Below are positions 39,983 to 51,594 of a DNA stretch of 64,000 nucleotides, in pieces (the first letter of the stretch is position 1; the number at the start of each line of letters is the position of its first letter). The notes beneath the pieces are model-generated. The model ran no database searches, was not told where the DNA came from, and saw only the letters and a list, made by a program, of their open reading frames with translations. The position numbers and the translations under genes were made by a program. This DNA comes from Tilletia caries (taxonomy: Eukaryota > Basidiomycota > Exobasidiomycetes > Tilletiales > Tilletiaceae): the NCBI GenBank assembly GCA_032718865.1, contig JALUTQ010000010.1, positions 124,001 through 188,000 on the forward strand. The letters run 5' to 3'.

Positions 39983-42653
39983 TCAGACGGAGGACAGCGC
40001 GGACTTCAAGGCGATCTCCTTCGAGCCGCCCTTAACCAATTCGGAGTCGTTCCAGGTGCCATACTTTCTTTTGTCGGCGTCGAAAATCTGCTGAAGCTGT
40101 CTGTGTAAAGAGAGGGAGGGTGTGTTACAATTTCTCAAAGGGTCTCAGCATTCATCATCGTCCAACAGCCAGTCGAAGCGGAACAGGACAGGAGACAGAA
40201 TGACAGATGACTACTCACTTTTTGATCTCTTCGGGCTGCTGATCCTGCTGCTTTTGCAGGCTCTCAATGGTTGCGTCCACAGTCTTCCAAAACTTTCCTG
40301 TGGGCTTGCCATCCTTCTGGCGCACTGAAACGTCGGCCGCAATCCATCGCTGAAGGTACAAGCGCCAGGAAGACTGTAGATCAGCTCACGTTCCATACTG
40401 AATTTAAAAGACAACACATCGAGAAAATTGGGGTACCCACCAGCACTGCAACGCGATAAGCTCGCTTTGTGGTAAAAGGTACGTCGTAGCCCTTGCAGAG
40501 TCGCAGCCATAGTAGTGGAAGCGCCTCCTTCTTCGTACCAGTATCTATTCCCATAGACTCGTGGATCTATGCGGAGTAGGATGGGATGAGGCATTAGCTT
40601 TGACGGGACAACTGGACAAGAAAATACGGTGCCTGTATGAACTCATTACTCACGCGGTCGCCACATGCTCCACGAAGACGACTCAAGATTGATTTGACCG
40701 CGGGATTGATCTCCGCCCGGCGGACCTCGAGATCATCAAACTGATGCTTGAAATTCTCGCTGACCAAAAGGGCATTCGACTTCAAGTAGGCCTGGTAGAC
40801 GGAAGTGATGATCAACAGTTGCAGGTGAGAAGCGCACGAATCAATACATGAGCCTCTTCTGCACATGAATACTTACCATAACCTTGTTGAAGAGGGGACC
40901 CTTGGCGCAGTAACGAGTGACGAGCTCTGAGTAGAAGCATTAGGCCACTTCTTTGCCAAGTTGTGTCTGAGAGTCGATACCCAGTCCCCAGAATAGGAAT
41001 TAGGAACCGTCAGCGTACTGGCATGGCAGGATGAGTATGCGCACGCCGCACGCCTGTACTCACAAGGTCTGCTTTTGTCAGCTTCTGATTCGCCTTGGCC
41101 AAGCTGTTGACTTTGACCGCAAGCTCATCCGTACGTTCTTTGAGCACGTCCAGCTGCTCTCTCGTAGCTTCCGAGTTCTCCCAGATGTGCATTTGTCGCG
41201 CAGTTGTGTAAATATCTGCTGCGGAGGGGATTTCGTTGTCCGTCTGCAATTCGAACATCGGCATGCATTTTCAGTACGCAAGCCAAAAACCTTGCGTTTG
41301 TATAGATGTACATGCACATACCTCCATTCTGCTGACAACCTCTTCCTCAAAGAACTTGACAGAAGCCCTGCTGAGCTTGTACAGTAGCGTGCAATAAGTT
41401 TGTACCAAAACCCAAATTCGACCATTTCACAACACCAATTTTTACACGTCGTCCTTATGAATGTATTGCTTCGCTACAATTGGCTGCCAAGAAGATCAAA
41501 CAGTTCGGAAGAGGAGAGCAGCAGGAACCCGTTCCGCGTGCGATAGGTAAGATATCGTAAGTATTGACTTGTCTATCGCATTTACCGCAAGAGGCAGGGA
41601 TATTCATCACCTGCACTATACATCCGAGTTTCCACCGCTCCCACTCGAAAAGCATGAGCTGCGGCTCTGATAAAATAGAAAGACCTACACATTACCTTCA
41701 ATATTGCTCTCTTGAGAAGTGCGATCTTAGTCTGGGCCTTGAAATGGCAGCCGTGTGAAAACAAGGAGGGCAAAGAGCCAACATCGACTAAATATTCTTA
41801 CCTTGGGGGGCTCGATATGGTACCTCAAAAACTTCCTACGGTTCTTACGGAAGTTAGAGCTATGTAAGATTACCATACCCTGGCCGAGTCCTGTGTCTGT
41901 AGTGCCAGTTACGACCTTCCTAGACGCCTATGAAATTTTTGACTCCGATCCGATTTACATGGCTGAAACTTCACTTGGCTGTCAACCGCCAGCCACCTTG
42001 CGAAGGCCCAGATCGCAAAGTGAGAGACTTTTAGGAGAGGATAGGATCTACCATTAAAGCCTCTAACATTGCCAGTAGGTGCTCTGTGGAAGGTGCTGTG
42101 GTCAAGAGAAATCTGGGCACTGTGATATGAACTTATGATTTATGAGCAAGGTAACGTAGCCAGTCTGCGGCCCAGCGGTCGTGACTGGGGCACTTTTGAG
42201 TAGAGGACAACACAAGGAATCGCTGGATACCAGTTTCATGTGTGTTTTGTTATGTGGTTGTGTATCTTGTCAAGGAGCGAAGGTGTCATGAAATGTTCTC
42301 AAAATTGTTTTGGTACAAACTTATTGCACCCTACTGTACAATGTTGCGGCCTTGTACAAGATTGGAGGAATGCGCACGCCTCTGGCCTTCGTACTGGTGC
42401 TTCTGGCTGGAGCCCGGCGCTCATTGCGGTCCTTCTCGTCGTCGAAGTCCCGATCTTTGCGCTTTCGTTGCGCAGGCGACTGCTCGACGTCGGGATCGTC
42501 TTCTTCCTCGTCCTCGTTTCCAAAATTGTCGTCAAACGCGTCCTCATCGCTGTCCTCATCGAGTTCGTCCTCGTAGTTGTCCTGGTACTGGTCATCGTAG
42601 AGGTCCTCGTCTTCTACGTTCCAATCAACAGGTTTAGCTGGACTGCTGTTCAT
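39983..42653 (-). pseudogene. gene E, multi-exon unknown nuclear-type protein, split by a MITE
   Basis: Exon 1 starts at the ATG at 42653: an acidic region (DEDLYDDQYQDNYEDELDED), then basic RKRKDRDFDDEKDRNERR, then IPPILYKAATLY, where a MITE interrupts. After the MITE the frame resumes in register (KLSRASVKFFEEEVVSRME), then a GTATGT intron. Further exons carry ENSEATREQLDVLKERTDEL (coiled coil), ELVTRYCAKGPLFNKVM with a GTAAGT donor, AYLKSNALLVSENFKHQFDD, a cluster ending QQDQQPEEIKK, and a last exon to the TGA at 39983. Apart from the insertion, introns and frames look intact. It shares a 334-bp divergent upstream region with gene F. Family not recognised. Confidence 0.6.
41382..42336. mobile_element. 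955-bp Tc1/mariner-type MITE inside gene E
   Basis: A 30-bp inverted repeat with one mismatch (CAGTAGCGTGCAATAAG... at 41382-41411, complement at 42307-42336) is flanked by TA on both sides. CAGT termini and a TA duplication are hallmarks of Tc1/mariner. There is no transposase. Removing it together with one TA restores the gene E frame. A diverged partial relative is at 18.5-18.9 kb. Confidence 0.9.
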
Positions 42654-42987
42654 GATCGCTGCGGGATGGTGCTGACTGCTGATGCTGCGGAGTGATGTTC
42701 TGCGCCGGTGATGTTGCGATGCTGGTTGGGCCTGGAGGGAGAAGGATCAAGGAGAAAGAGAGGAGGAAGAGAAGAAATGGAACAGAAGGAAGACCAAGAC
42801 GCGACGCGTTTGCATCTCATTTCGGCCTTTGCAAATTGCACAGGGCTCGCGACGCGCGGGAGATCAGGATGTCTGGACACGACTCGTCTGGAGGTGAGTC
42901 CTGACCGGAGGGTCGTATGCATGCTACAGGCTGCTTCAGAATACGCTCATCAGTAAACGTTTTCCGCCACACAGTCGGAAGTGGAAG
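42654..42987. promoter_or_regulatory. divergent intergenic region between genes E and F
   Basis: The 334 bp between the two start codons must hold both promoters. It is purine-rich on the plus strand (GGAGAAAGAGAGGAGGAAGAG). No clear TATA box is seen. The arrangement suggests shared control, but this is inferred from position alone. Confidence 0.4.
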
Positions 42988-45900
42988 ATGCCACCGGTAT
43001 CAAAGACGTTGGAGGAACTGCAAGAAGAAGTGGGCGCTGGTAAGTTCAAATTCAAAGCTGAATGCTCAGGCGGCCAGTCCCTGCTGCGGATCGTTGCTCA
43101 TATCAGTTCTGACGGTACCCTTACAGCTTTCACAGCAGTCGGCACTGAGCCTCCTGCGATTGTCTGTCTGGCATGTGAAGTCGAGGCAGACCCGTCCTTC
43201 AATCCTAAACATCTCAGACAACACGTCGCATCGAAGAAGCACAAGATCAATGCAAGTGTGAGTGCTCTCAGCTTTGCTGCAACAGCCATCCGATGTGCTG
43301 ATGAAGACCTTTTACTCCCTAGTTGTTCTTGCACCCTGGTCAAGCTTCGTTTCCAGCTATTTCGACGGGCCTATCAGCAATGTCGACGGCATCGGAGCCT
43401 ATGCTGGACGATTCGCATTTGTTCCCCGAGGACGAAGATCGTGCTGCTCTGCGACGCATGCAGGATATTATGGACATGGACGACGATGTGGCTGAATGGT
43501 CTCAGGATAGGCAAGGGCAGAAAGCAGAAGAGAGGGATGCAGCGGCAGAGATGGGAAGAGATCGGTGCAACAGATTACAGGCTATCGGAGGGGATGCTTT
43601 TCCGTTTCTCTCTCGAGAGGTGAGTTAAATGAACGTCTCTATCTCGAGAAGTTCTGAATATTTGATCCTACTTCTATTTGATCCCACTTCCCTACCAGAC
43701 GTTTCGATCGCTCGCGTTCAAGCTGTCGCCAAAGCGAGCCATCTCGAACGTCATTCTCGAAGAGGCGCTGAATTTTTCCACAGACCTAGGCGCTAGCGGT
43801 GTTCCAACCGTGGAGGCATGTAAAAAGTCGATGGAAGCAGCGAGGGAGGAGCTGTGCGTTACCATGACCATAAGACCAAGGACGGGAGGATATTTTACTC
43901 GGACACAATTCAGCAGAAGCTCAGATGGGTCAGTCACCGATTTCATCGTTGCTTCCAAGTTTCAGACTGCACAGGCGTGTAGAGTACCAGTGCTAACTGC
44001 TTCTCAGTTCCCCTTCATGAATTCACTAGGACTTCATGAACCCAACGGTTCGATCGAGAATGCACCTTCTCCCGTGGAGAGGCGACCAGATCTCCAACAT
44101 ATATGATGGTTCGGCTTTGGCATTTGAGCAGGACACGCGCCGAACCCCGCCTATGATCCAACGGCGTGATGGCGTGGCAATTTTTACGGACGCAACCGTC
44201 AAGCTGCTCGACGGGCGGCTCGTAAGGCCTTTCAATTTTTTTCCCTGGCCCTTAACGAACTTCCATGGTTTGAGGGTTGGTGTGTCACACTTCAAGATAC
44301 CACCCTCGAAGTTCAACGTGAATCCATCATTTTCGACCCAGAACTTGTAAACGTCTCAGCCTCAGAGGAGCTGAGCAGCTACAGAGTCGGTGAGTGTGGT
44401 GTGTCGTGTAGAAATTGGGGGTTCAATGACATGCTATGATGCTATCTGCTTCTCCTCTCCCGCTGCACATGACTGGTACTGAAGCCTTTTCACAATTCAC
44501 AGTGGACGTTCTTGGACGCGAGCTTCGATCCATCAATCCTCTTCGCGTCAAAGCCGACGGTCGCCTATTGATACAGGTACCGATTGTGCTTTTTATCGAC
44601 GAGACGTCCGGCACGACAACGAAGCGTTGGAATGAACACGTCGCCATTTACTTCTCAAACGCAGCCCTGCCACGTAAGGACATGGACTCTCCCTCCCATG
44701 TCAAGATGCTTTCTGCGAGCGCAAACGTGCGCGATCACGACCTTATGGCAGCTGTTGTAGAGGAACTGATGTGAGTATACTGGGCTACTGGCTGTAGATT
44801 GTAGACTGGTGTCTCAAATCATTGAAACGATCGTGACTTATGCCTTGCCTTCCTCATCTCACAATCATCACTTATCAGTCAACTGCAAGACGACCCTTTC
44901 GTTACCTTCGATATCGTGCTTGGGTTCGACGTTCTGGTCCGGCCGGTACTTGTTTGCTGCGTCGCGGACAACCCCATGGCCGCAACTCTTTGTGCCTCTA
45001 TCGGTATGCGCGGCCTGCTGCCATGCCGGATGTGCTCTGCGGGAGGAACAAAAGAAGAGATGAAAACAGCACGAGGGTACCGAAAGCTGCTAAAGGTAAT
45101 CATGCATGGCCTCCAAAACGTCTCACAGGCTTCCAGTTCAAAGTCCCAGCCAGTCTAATCTTGATTCTTCCCGTACTGCAGATCGGTTCCAAAAAGACAG
45201 CCTAAGAGGTCGTCGTTTCTCTCAAGGCGCAGCTCTCACTTGCAGCCAGCAAGGGAGTCACCGCGCAGCTTGTGGCCAAACAAAGATCGACTGGCATCAA
45301 AGATGTGTGGACGAACGACCTCTGCAACGAGCTCATTTCCCTTTTCAAAGCCAGCAGGAAAGCCGAGAGAGCAGAGGTGGTTGATCGAAGTAGGCTCGCG
45401 ATTTTGACCACAAACTGGCATACTCCCCTGCTGGCGCTTCACGGTGAGTTGGGCTTAGGCCTGAGCTGAACAGTGTCTTGTTGGTGATACGATGCTGTAT
45501 AGCTGAGCGCTGACTATACCAACTTATGGTGTCATCTGGCCAGACAAGATTGGGTTCGACATCTGCTCAGGTACCCCTGTTGACCTTCTGCACACATATC
45601 AGCCGGGTATTGTCAAGTACGTGTGGGCGCAGATGCTCAGCAAGGCAACGGAGACGCAGAAGGTTGAGATTGCCGCACGGCTATCTGCTGCGCCTATGGA
45701 TGCAGTGGCGAGGACGGGTGCCCTTCGCGGCTCGTGGCTAGTGTCAAATGCTGGAGGTTTGGTTGGGAAGGACCTCAAAAGTATCGCCCAGGTTGCGGCA
45801 ACAGCGTTCTATCCCATGATGAAAAATGGGACAATGGAGCTCGAAGTGTGGGGCGCGTGGAGTGCTGTTGGGCAATTGGGACGGCTGCTGTTTGTCGAAG

Positions 45901-47072
45901 AGATTGATCGGAAGGACCTTCATAAATACAAGGTGAGTAGCAAGTGTGCGGGCTCCTGTTCGTCTCTAATACTGCGCTGTTAGCTGTATGCACTCTTCAG
46001 GCTCATAGAACGTTCTGTCTGTTTAATTGATCCCTAAACGAACAGGAGGAGGTCAAATGCGCTATCATGGTCTTTCTCGGAACAGCTGCGGTTGCATTCC
46101 CAGCTCAAATTCTCAGCAAGCCCAAGTTCCACATGTTGCTGCATATGGCCGACAACATCGAGCAGTACGGTCCCGCGAAAGGGTTCTCATCCGAGCGATA
46201 CGAATCATTCAACGCCGTACTGCGAAAGGCTTCCATTTGCTCGAATCGATCTGCGCCTTCGAAGGACATTCTGACCCGTGTCCAAAATCAGGAACTGATT
46301 CGGCATGTGGCAGCTTCTGGATGTTGGATCAAGAATGAGAGGGTGAGCACACCGTCACCGCTACTCAAAACACTGTTGTCTGCGTCCCGAAACGAAGAAT
46401 ACAGCATTCCGAAGGTCAACGAGGAGGCCAGGGACTCAAGCAAATTCTTCGTCTCGTTTGGCGGGGATCGGATTGGTCGCGGCAACTTCGTCACGACTTT
46501 TCTCAACGTGGAGGCTGGTACACGGGGTATCGCGCGCGTAGACGACTTTTTGTGGACGGCAGACGGTCTGCTTGACATGACGGTGACGAATTTCGAATTC
46601 GAAACCGACGTCTCTGGGCTCGAGCCCGTCATCCTGCGAGAAGTAGGGCAGTCGGCGGGAGTAGTGGCCTCCACGGTGAGAGCCTAGACTCTAGAAACTC
46701 TCACCACTTAATCCTGGATACTAACAATGCTTGTCGTTCATTTAGTCGATTGATCGAAAGCTCAATGTGGCCCACGATTGCAGCCACCATGGCTGTCAGG
46801 TCGACATACAGGCTACACACGTCCGGATGGAGCGAGAAAGCATTGAGGAGTACAAGCCTGCTTTGGTGCACTGTCTGGCGGGCGCGCAAAGATACCTGCT
46901 CAATCATTGCCTCTTTCGCTCGGCCAGTTCTCTGGCTAGCCTTTATCCCAAGGTTCCAAATCCTCCCACTGTCAAGGAGATCGCCAACATCGCATTGTTG
47001 GTGCTGGGCAGAGCCGATGTAGACGAGGACAGCGAGGAGGACGAGCTGTTCTCAGAAGACGACGATGAGTAA
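42988..47072 (+). pseudogene. gene F, TE-like basidiomycete family protein (DETSG motif)
   Basis: About ten exons are visible. Exon 1 (42988-43257) has a zinc-finger-like CLACEVEADPSFNPKHLRQH; exon 2 is 43323-43619, both with perfect splice sites. Later exons carry VPIVLFIDETSGTTTKRWNE, YFSNAALPR, VLVCCVADNPMAATLCASIG then LLPCRMC, PVDLLHTYQPGIVKYVWAQM, and KPKFHMLLHMADNIEQYGP with FSSERYESFNAVL. An acidic tail ends at 47072. I know this motif series from large families of transposon-like proteins in basidiomycetes but cannot give a formal name. An in-frame TAA near 45204, a phase problem near 43929-44030 and a shift in a T run near 44240 suggest early decay. An Asp-based nuclease role is possible. 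Confidence 0.6.
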
Positions 47073-49610
47073 AATGCATAACACTCTGCGGTTCCTGTTG
47101 ATGGTTGTTGGCTGCAACGTCTGCCACGTCGAGATCGAGCTCATGAGTAATTACTGAAGGCCCTTCTTCTATGCCGTCTCACCACTCATCGCATACTCTT
47201 CTCTGTCAACCCAGACTCCAGGCACCACGTTGTTATTTCCGACATCCTCGACGTTTTCCTTCTCTCCAGACTCCTTCCGATGCGCCAAAGATCTGGGCCA
47301 GGCCGATGGCGGCTAGGGTCGTCGGCATAGTCTCTTGATCGCTGCTTACTGCTCACTGATTACTGCTTACTTCTCCCTTCTCGTATGAGTTACTCTTCCT
47401 CTTCCTCTTTCCAGTCTCCCGCACCCTGCTCAACCACTGGAGGTAAGAGTCCGCTCTCGGTGACCCTTTGCAGCTGTCTCCCACACTCCCCCACCCCTCC
47501 AACCCTTCCCCAATCCCCTTCACCTCCCTCCTTTGGGTTGTGCTCGTCCTGTTCTCCATACCCTGGTCTCTTCCACTTTTTTTAGTCCCTCGATTCGTCG
47601 TGCACAGAGCAATACCCCTTGACTTCGAAGACCCCTTGCGGCCTTGCACTTGTGAGTCCGCTATCGGATTTGGACGACAGATCACAGACCTTGCTTTTTT
47701 TGTTCGGACTCTGGCTGTTTTCCAACTGAAACTCTGACTCCTACTGAACCTGCGTACACGGTGTGACGGTGACCTATGCTAACCTCTCTGTCCTGTGTCA
47801 TGTTACATGTATGGCTTACAGCTAAACATTCTGCCTCTTCGCTCTTGACTGCTGTCTTCTCTTCCCATCCGCTTCTCGTCGTGGTGGCGTGCTATCTCTA
47901 AAGCTTGCTGCTGATCATCCTTCTTCTCTCGGCCAGCCGTCATTGGCTGAGCTACTTCATGCTTTCGTACAGGTGCCAGGTTCGTCGACGCTACAGCATC
48001 GCTCAAGCCTTCAAAGAGGATCCGATTCAGCGCACATAATACATTTTCAGGGTCACGATGAATGAGAGGCATGACACGTAAACGTTACAGGCTATAGCCG
48101 GAGGTAGGGAAAGTCGGAGTGAGTACTCAGTGCTGACCTCGGTCCTCCATGCTGCGCTGCACGCTAATGAGTAATGATGATACTCTCCTTTTCAGATTTC
48201 TTCATACGAACTCGGCTCTGCGGTTCTTCTTTGTACTTCCTCTCCACGTATATCTCCTCTTTCCTCTGGACCCTCTGATCCAACCATCCGAAGTATGCGC
48301 TTTGCAGGGCTTGCTGCGATCCATCACGTTTTTTTCATGCTGTACTTGGTTGTGGGAATGAGAATATGGGATAGCACCAGATATCCTTGATCGCAGGCCA
48401 GCTGGGTCCATAACTCCTGAGTTATGACATCCACAAGACAATATGAAGGCTCCCCGGGATGCTTCCTGGCGGAGGATAAAGAACATGTGCTCCATATGCT
48501 GCATTGCGATGTATTGACTGTTGATGGAGAGGAGTGAGAACGTGAGAGCGTACGGTCTGTCACTGGGCAATTGGCCTGGACAGAGGTTGTGCGAGAAGCA
48601 GGAGTCAAAGGAACAGAAGAGAACAAAAGAAAAATGCGGGAGAAGTCAGAGTTCAAGCGGTATAGAAACCGTGGCCTGTGAGTATTGGATATAGCTGCAT
48701 TGAAGTGTGGGAGTTGGGACAGTAGGATTAGCGGAAAGGCATGAAGTAAAGACAACAGGGAAAAAGAAGAGTCACAGAGCAAATGGGGAAGTGAGCAGCA
48801 AGCCAGAACGCCATTCGTAAATCGTATCTTAGAGGAGATTTGAGAAGCAGTTGGCCACAGTCGAACGCGAGAGCAGAGCATGAGAAGTGGACTTATGTAG
48901 CAATACCGATTACCGCACGCGTGACTCGATGCTTCTGCCTGCTCACTGCTGGGAGAAACAGAGCTCATAGCGACGGCCGCAAATGGAAAATCAAACAGTC
49001 GAGGAGAACGAGAATTGGGCGTCTGATCTGATGTGTGGTTAAGGAACAACATGATAATCAGCGATAGATGAACGAATGTACGTTTCTGACAAGAGCGACG
49101 TTCCATTGCGGTGTGCCTATAAGTTTTAACTCACAATGAAGCTCGCATTTCTCAACGTGTAGATAATGCGACTCGACGCTCGAGAGCGGGTGACGAAGCA
49201 TCTATTCTGGAAGCACGAGAGAAGCAGAGTTCAAGGCCCATGGACATGAGCAGCTGAGGTTGGGACAGATCGCTGGGGAAGTCGAAGGGACGAAAAGAGA
49301 AGACAGGCAAAGGAAAAAAGGTTAGCAGTTGTATATGCAGTATGAATCACAGTGATAAACGACGATCAGGTCTCGACAGGGAGCGTATCAGACTGGTGAG
49401 CACTGAGCAGACGAGAATCAGAGGGGCAGTGGGGACGTAATTTATGAGCTTGCGCCCTGCATTGTTCTCTTGAAACTTGAAAATATTTTTGGCGCTGGCC
49501 GCTGCAATATGGCCTGCAGAAAGAAGTAGTCAGCCCGACGAGCATCAGTAAGCACGGTCAAAAGCGAACAGAGAGAGTGTTCAGCTTCGAGGGTAAAGGC
49601 GTTGAGGTGC
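47073..49610. other. no supported gene
   Basis: Mixed sequence with CT-rich tracts (47380-47560). Weak frames near 48202-49106 on the minus strand overlap each other and show no family signature. Confidence 0.4.
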
Positions 49611-49619
49611 CGTCGTGCC

Positions 49620-49850
49620 GAAGATGATCTTTCTAGGATGTCGTGGTGGAATCTTAGCCCTCAGGATTGCCCAGGAGACTTTGAGGATACTCCTGGGGCC
49701 TGGGCATGAAGTCTCCAAAATTGTTTACGTTTATCTTGAAGAGCATCCCTGACAAACCCCTAAGATTACAGGAGAGGATTTCCGTCAGGAGGATCCCGGG
49801 TCCTCTTAAAATTTTGGGGGTGTATACAGTATGTTTTTGGTCCGGAAGGT
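49620..49850. repeat. TCCTGAGGAT-type repeat, copy 2 (inverted relative to 37.4 kb)
   Basis: CCTCAGGATT, GAGGATACTCC, GTCAGGAGGATCC and the block TTTTGGGGGTGTATACAGTATG match the region at 37340-37560 in reverse orientation. It leads directly into the CTGCAGTA island. Confidence 0.5.
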
Positions 49851-50400
49851 CTGAGTACTGCGACAGTATGGAAAAAGTAGTACTGTTTCCTTCAAGTATA
49901 CTGGCGACATACTGGCAAATTGTTGGGAGCTTACATTATACTGCAGTACTACTGCAGTAGTACTTTTCAAAGAAAACATAATTCATATTCAAGTATACGA
50001 AGCGTAATACTGCAGTATGTCCACATCATACTTTATAGGACGATGTGTCCGAAACTCCGAAAACATACTGCAGCACCGGTCTCGCAGTACTACTGCAGTA
50101 TGTCCACATCACATTTTACAGGAAAACATGTCACGAAACATACTGCAGGATAGTTCCAGTATACTGCAGTAGCTCGAGCCAGTATCCTTCAAGTGTGCTG
50201 CAGCACACAAAAAGGAGGTTTACGGCATCGCGCTCCTTTTACATACTGCAGTATACTGCAGGACCGCGCCGGAGGATCGAAACAGGATCTTACCTTTTTT
50301 GAAACCACCCAGATTTTCCGTCAGGATACAGTATGTTTTTGCAAAAAGTAGTTCACAGGATACAGTATATAGTATGTCGAAACACTGGATGAAGGAGAAG
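49830..50400. repeat. palindrome island, CTGCAGTA dialect
   Basis: TACTGCAGTA or close variants (ATACTGCAG, GTACTACTGCAGTAG) occur at least ten times, with TATACAGTATG at both ends (about 49823 and 50325-50375). The matching ends suggest one element of about 550 bp. No coding potential. Confidence 0.65.
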
Positions 50401-50430
50401 AGGAAGTTGAACACACAATGGCGTCAGTTA

Positions 50431-51231
50431 AGGTTGTCCCCGGAGTAACGCGGAGGGCTCCGCCTCCGCACTTTCGAATTCCGCCCCAATTTTGACTTTT
50501 TGAGGCGAGCTCCGTCTCCGCAGACTAAGAAGTCATACTATACTACCGCCGCCAAAACCAAATAGTATATAGTATGAAAATCGAAAAAATGCCGGCAATT
50601 CGCGGCATACTATAGTATATTAGTTAAATAGTATATACTATTTAGTATACTATCGTAAGATACTATCGATAGTATGATGCACCACTGCCGCAGACTAAGA
50701 CAGAACTGAAAAAACCCAGCTCCGCGTTCCGACGGAATTTTACAAAAGTTGAAATCCCAGCTCCGCGTTCCGCGTTTTTTCTGTGCGTGTTCATAATGCT
50801 CCGTATGTGCGCAGCTCGGAATTCCGTCGCAGCGCAGTGGTGGTTTAAGTTGCTTTCAGGGGATTCTAACGTAATCAGAGCTAACATTCACCGTCTTAAA
50901 TTGTTGCGGTATTGAGTCCAGTTCTATTTTGAGGTTCTCAACGCATGATGACGCCTGTTTTATCCCATGAGCGTGTCTCGACGATGTCTGTTTTCTCGAA
51001 ATTTCGCGGAAATTCCGCCGGAAGTTTCACAATATTTTGACAACTCCGCGCTCCGCACATTTGGACAGTGGGCCCAGGATTGGGCTCCGCGCTCCGCGTA
51101 AATTGCGGCGGAGTCCTCCAGGCGGAGTCCGTGCTTTTTTAAGATCGAAAATTCCCCAAAAATAAGCACCGCGCTCCGCCGGAGGCGGAGCCCGCAGGAC
51201 CCCAGCTCCGCGTCAACTCCGGGAACAACCT
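50431..51231. mobile_element. MITE copy 2, inverted relative to copy 1, carrying a nested insertion
   Basis: Ends AGGTTGTCCCCGGAGT and complement, flanked by TA at 50429-50430 and 51232-51233. The core matches 24288-24899 in reverse orientation. The 801 bp shrink to about 630 bp when the nested 170-bp segment (50531-50700) is removed, close to the 612 bp of copy 1. Confidence 0.85.
50531..50700. repeat. 170-bp AT-palindrome insertion with 13-bp direct repeats
   Basis: The insertion is bounded by CCGCAGACTAAGA at 50518-50530 and again at 50688-50700. Inside are TCATACTAT ends in inverted orientation and TAGTATAC palindromes like those at 27.0-27.5 kb. This shows directly that such islands can be inserted as units. 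Confidence 0.75.
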
Positions 51232-51594
51232 TATCGTCAGTACCGGATGCGGCAACTCGGCTTAATGGGAGCATGATGTAGTCAAAGGGACAGCATTTAG
51301 TTGAGTCATATGGGAGCACAACGTGACCGGTGACCACTATGGATCATTCATCGATACACAGCCCAAGATGATCGAGAAAGGGTGCAATGACCAATCTCTG
51401 CGATTTCTGCCAAACGCATGTGCGAAAACAGATTGAGGGAGAGGGACAATGCCCGGGGATGATGATGGGAGCAATGGGCTCAGGCCAAATGGGCCGCCAA
51501 ATGAGCAAAACAGGTACGATGACCTGGAGGGCAAATGGCCCGAGAAAGGAAAGTTGGGGCTTGAAAAGGGGGGGGAGATCAACCGGCACTGACC

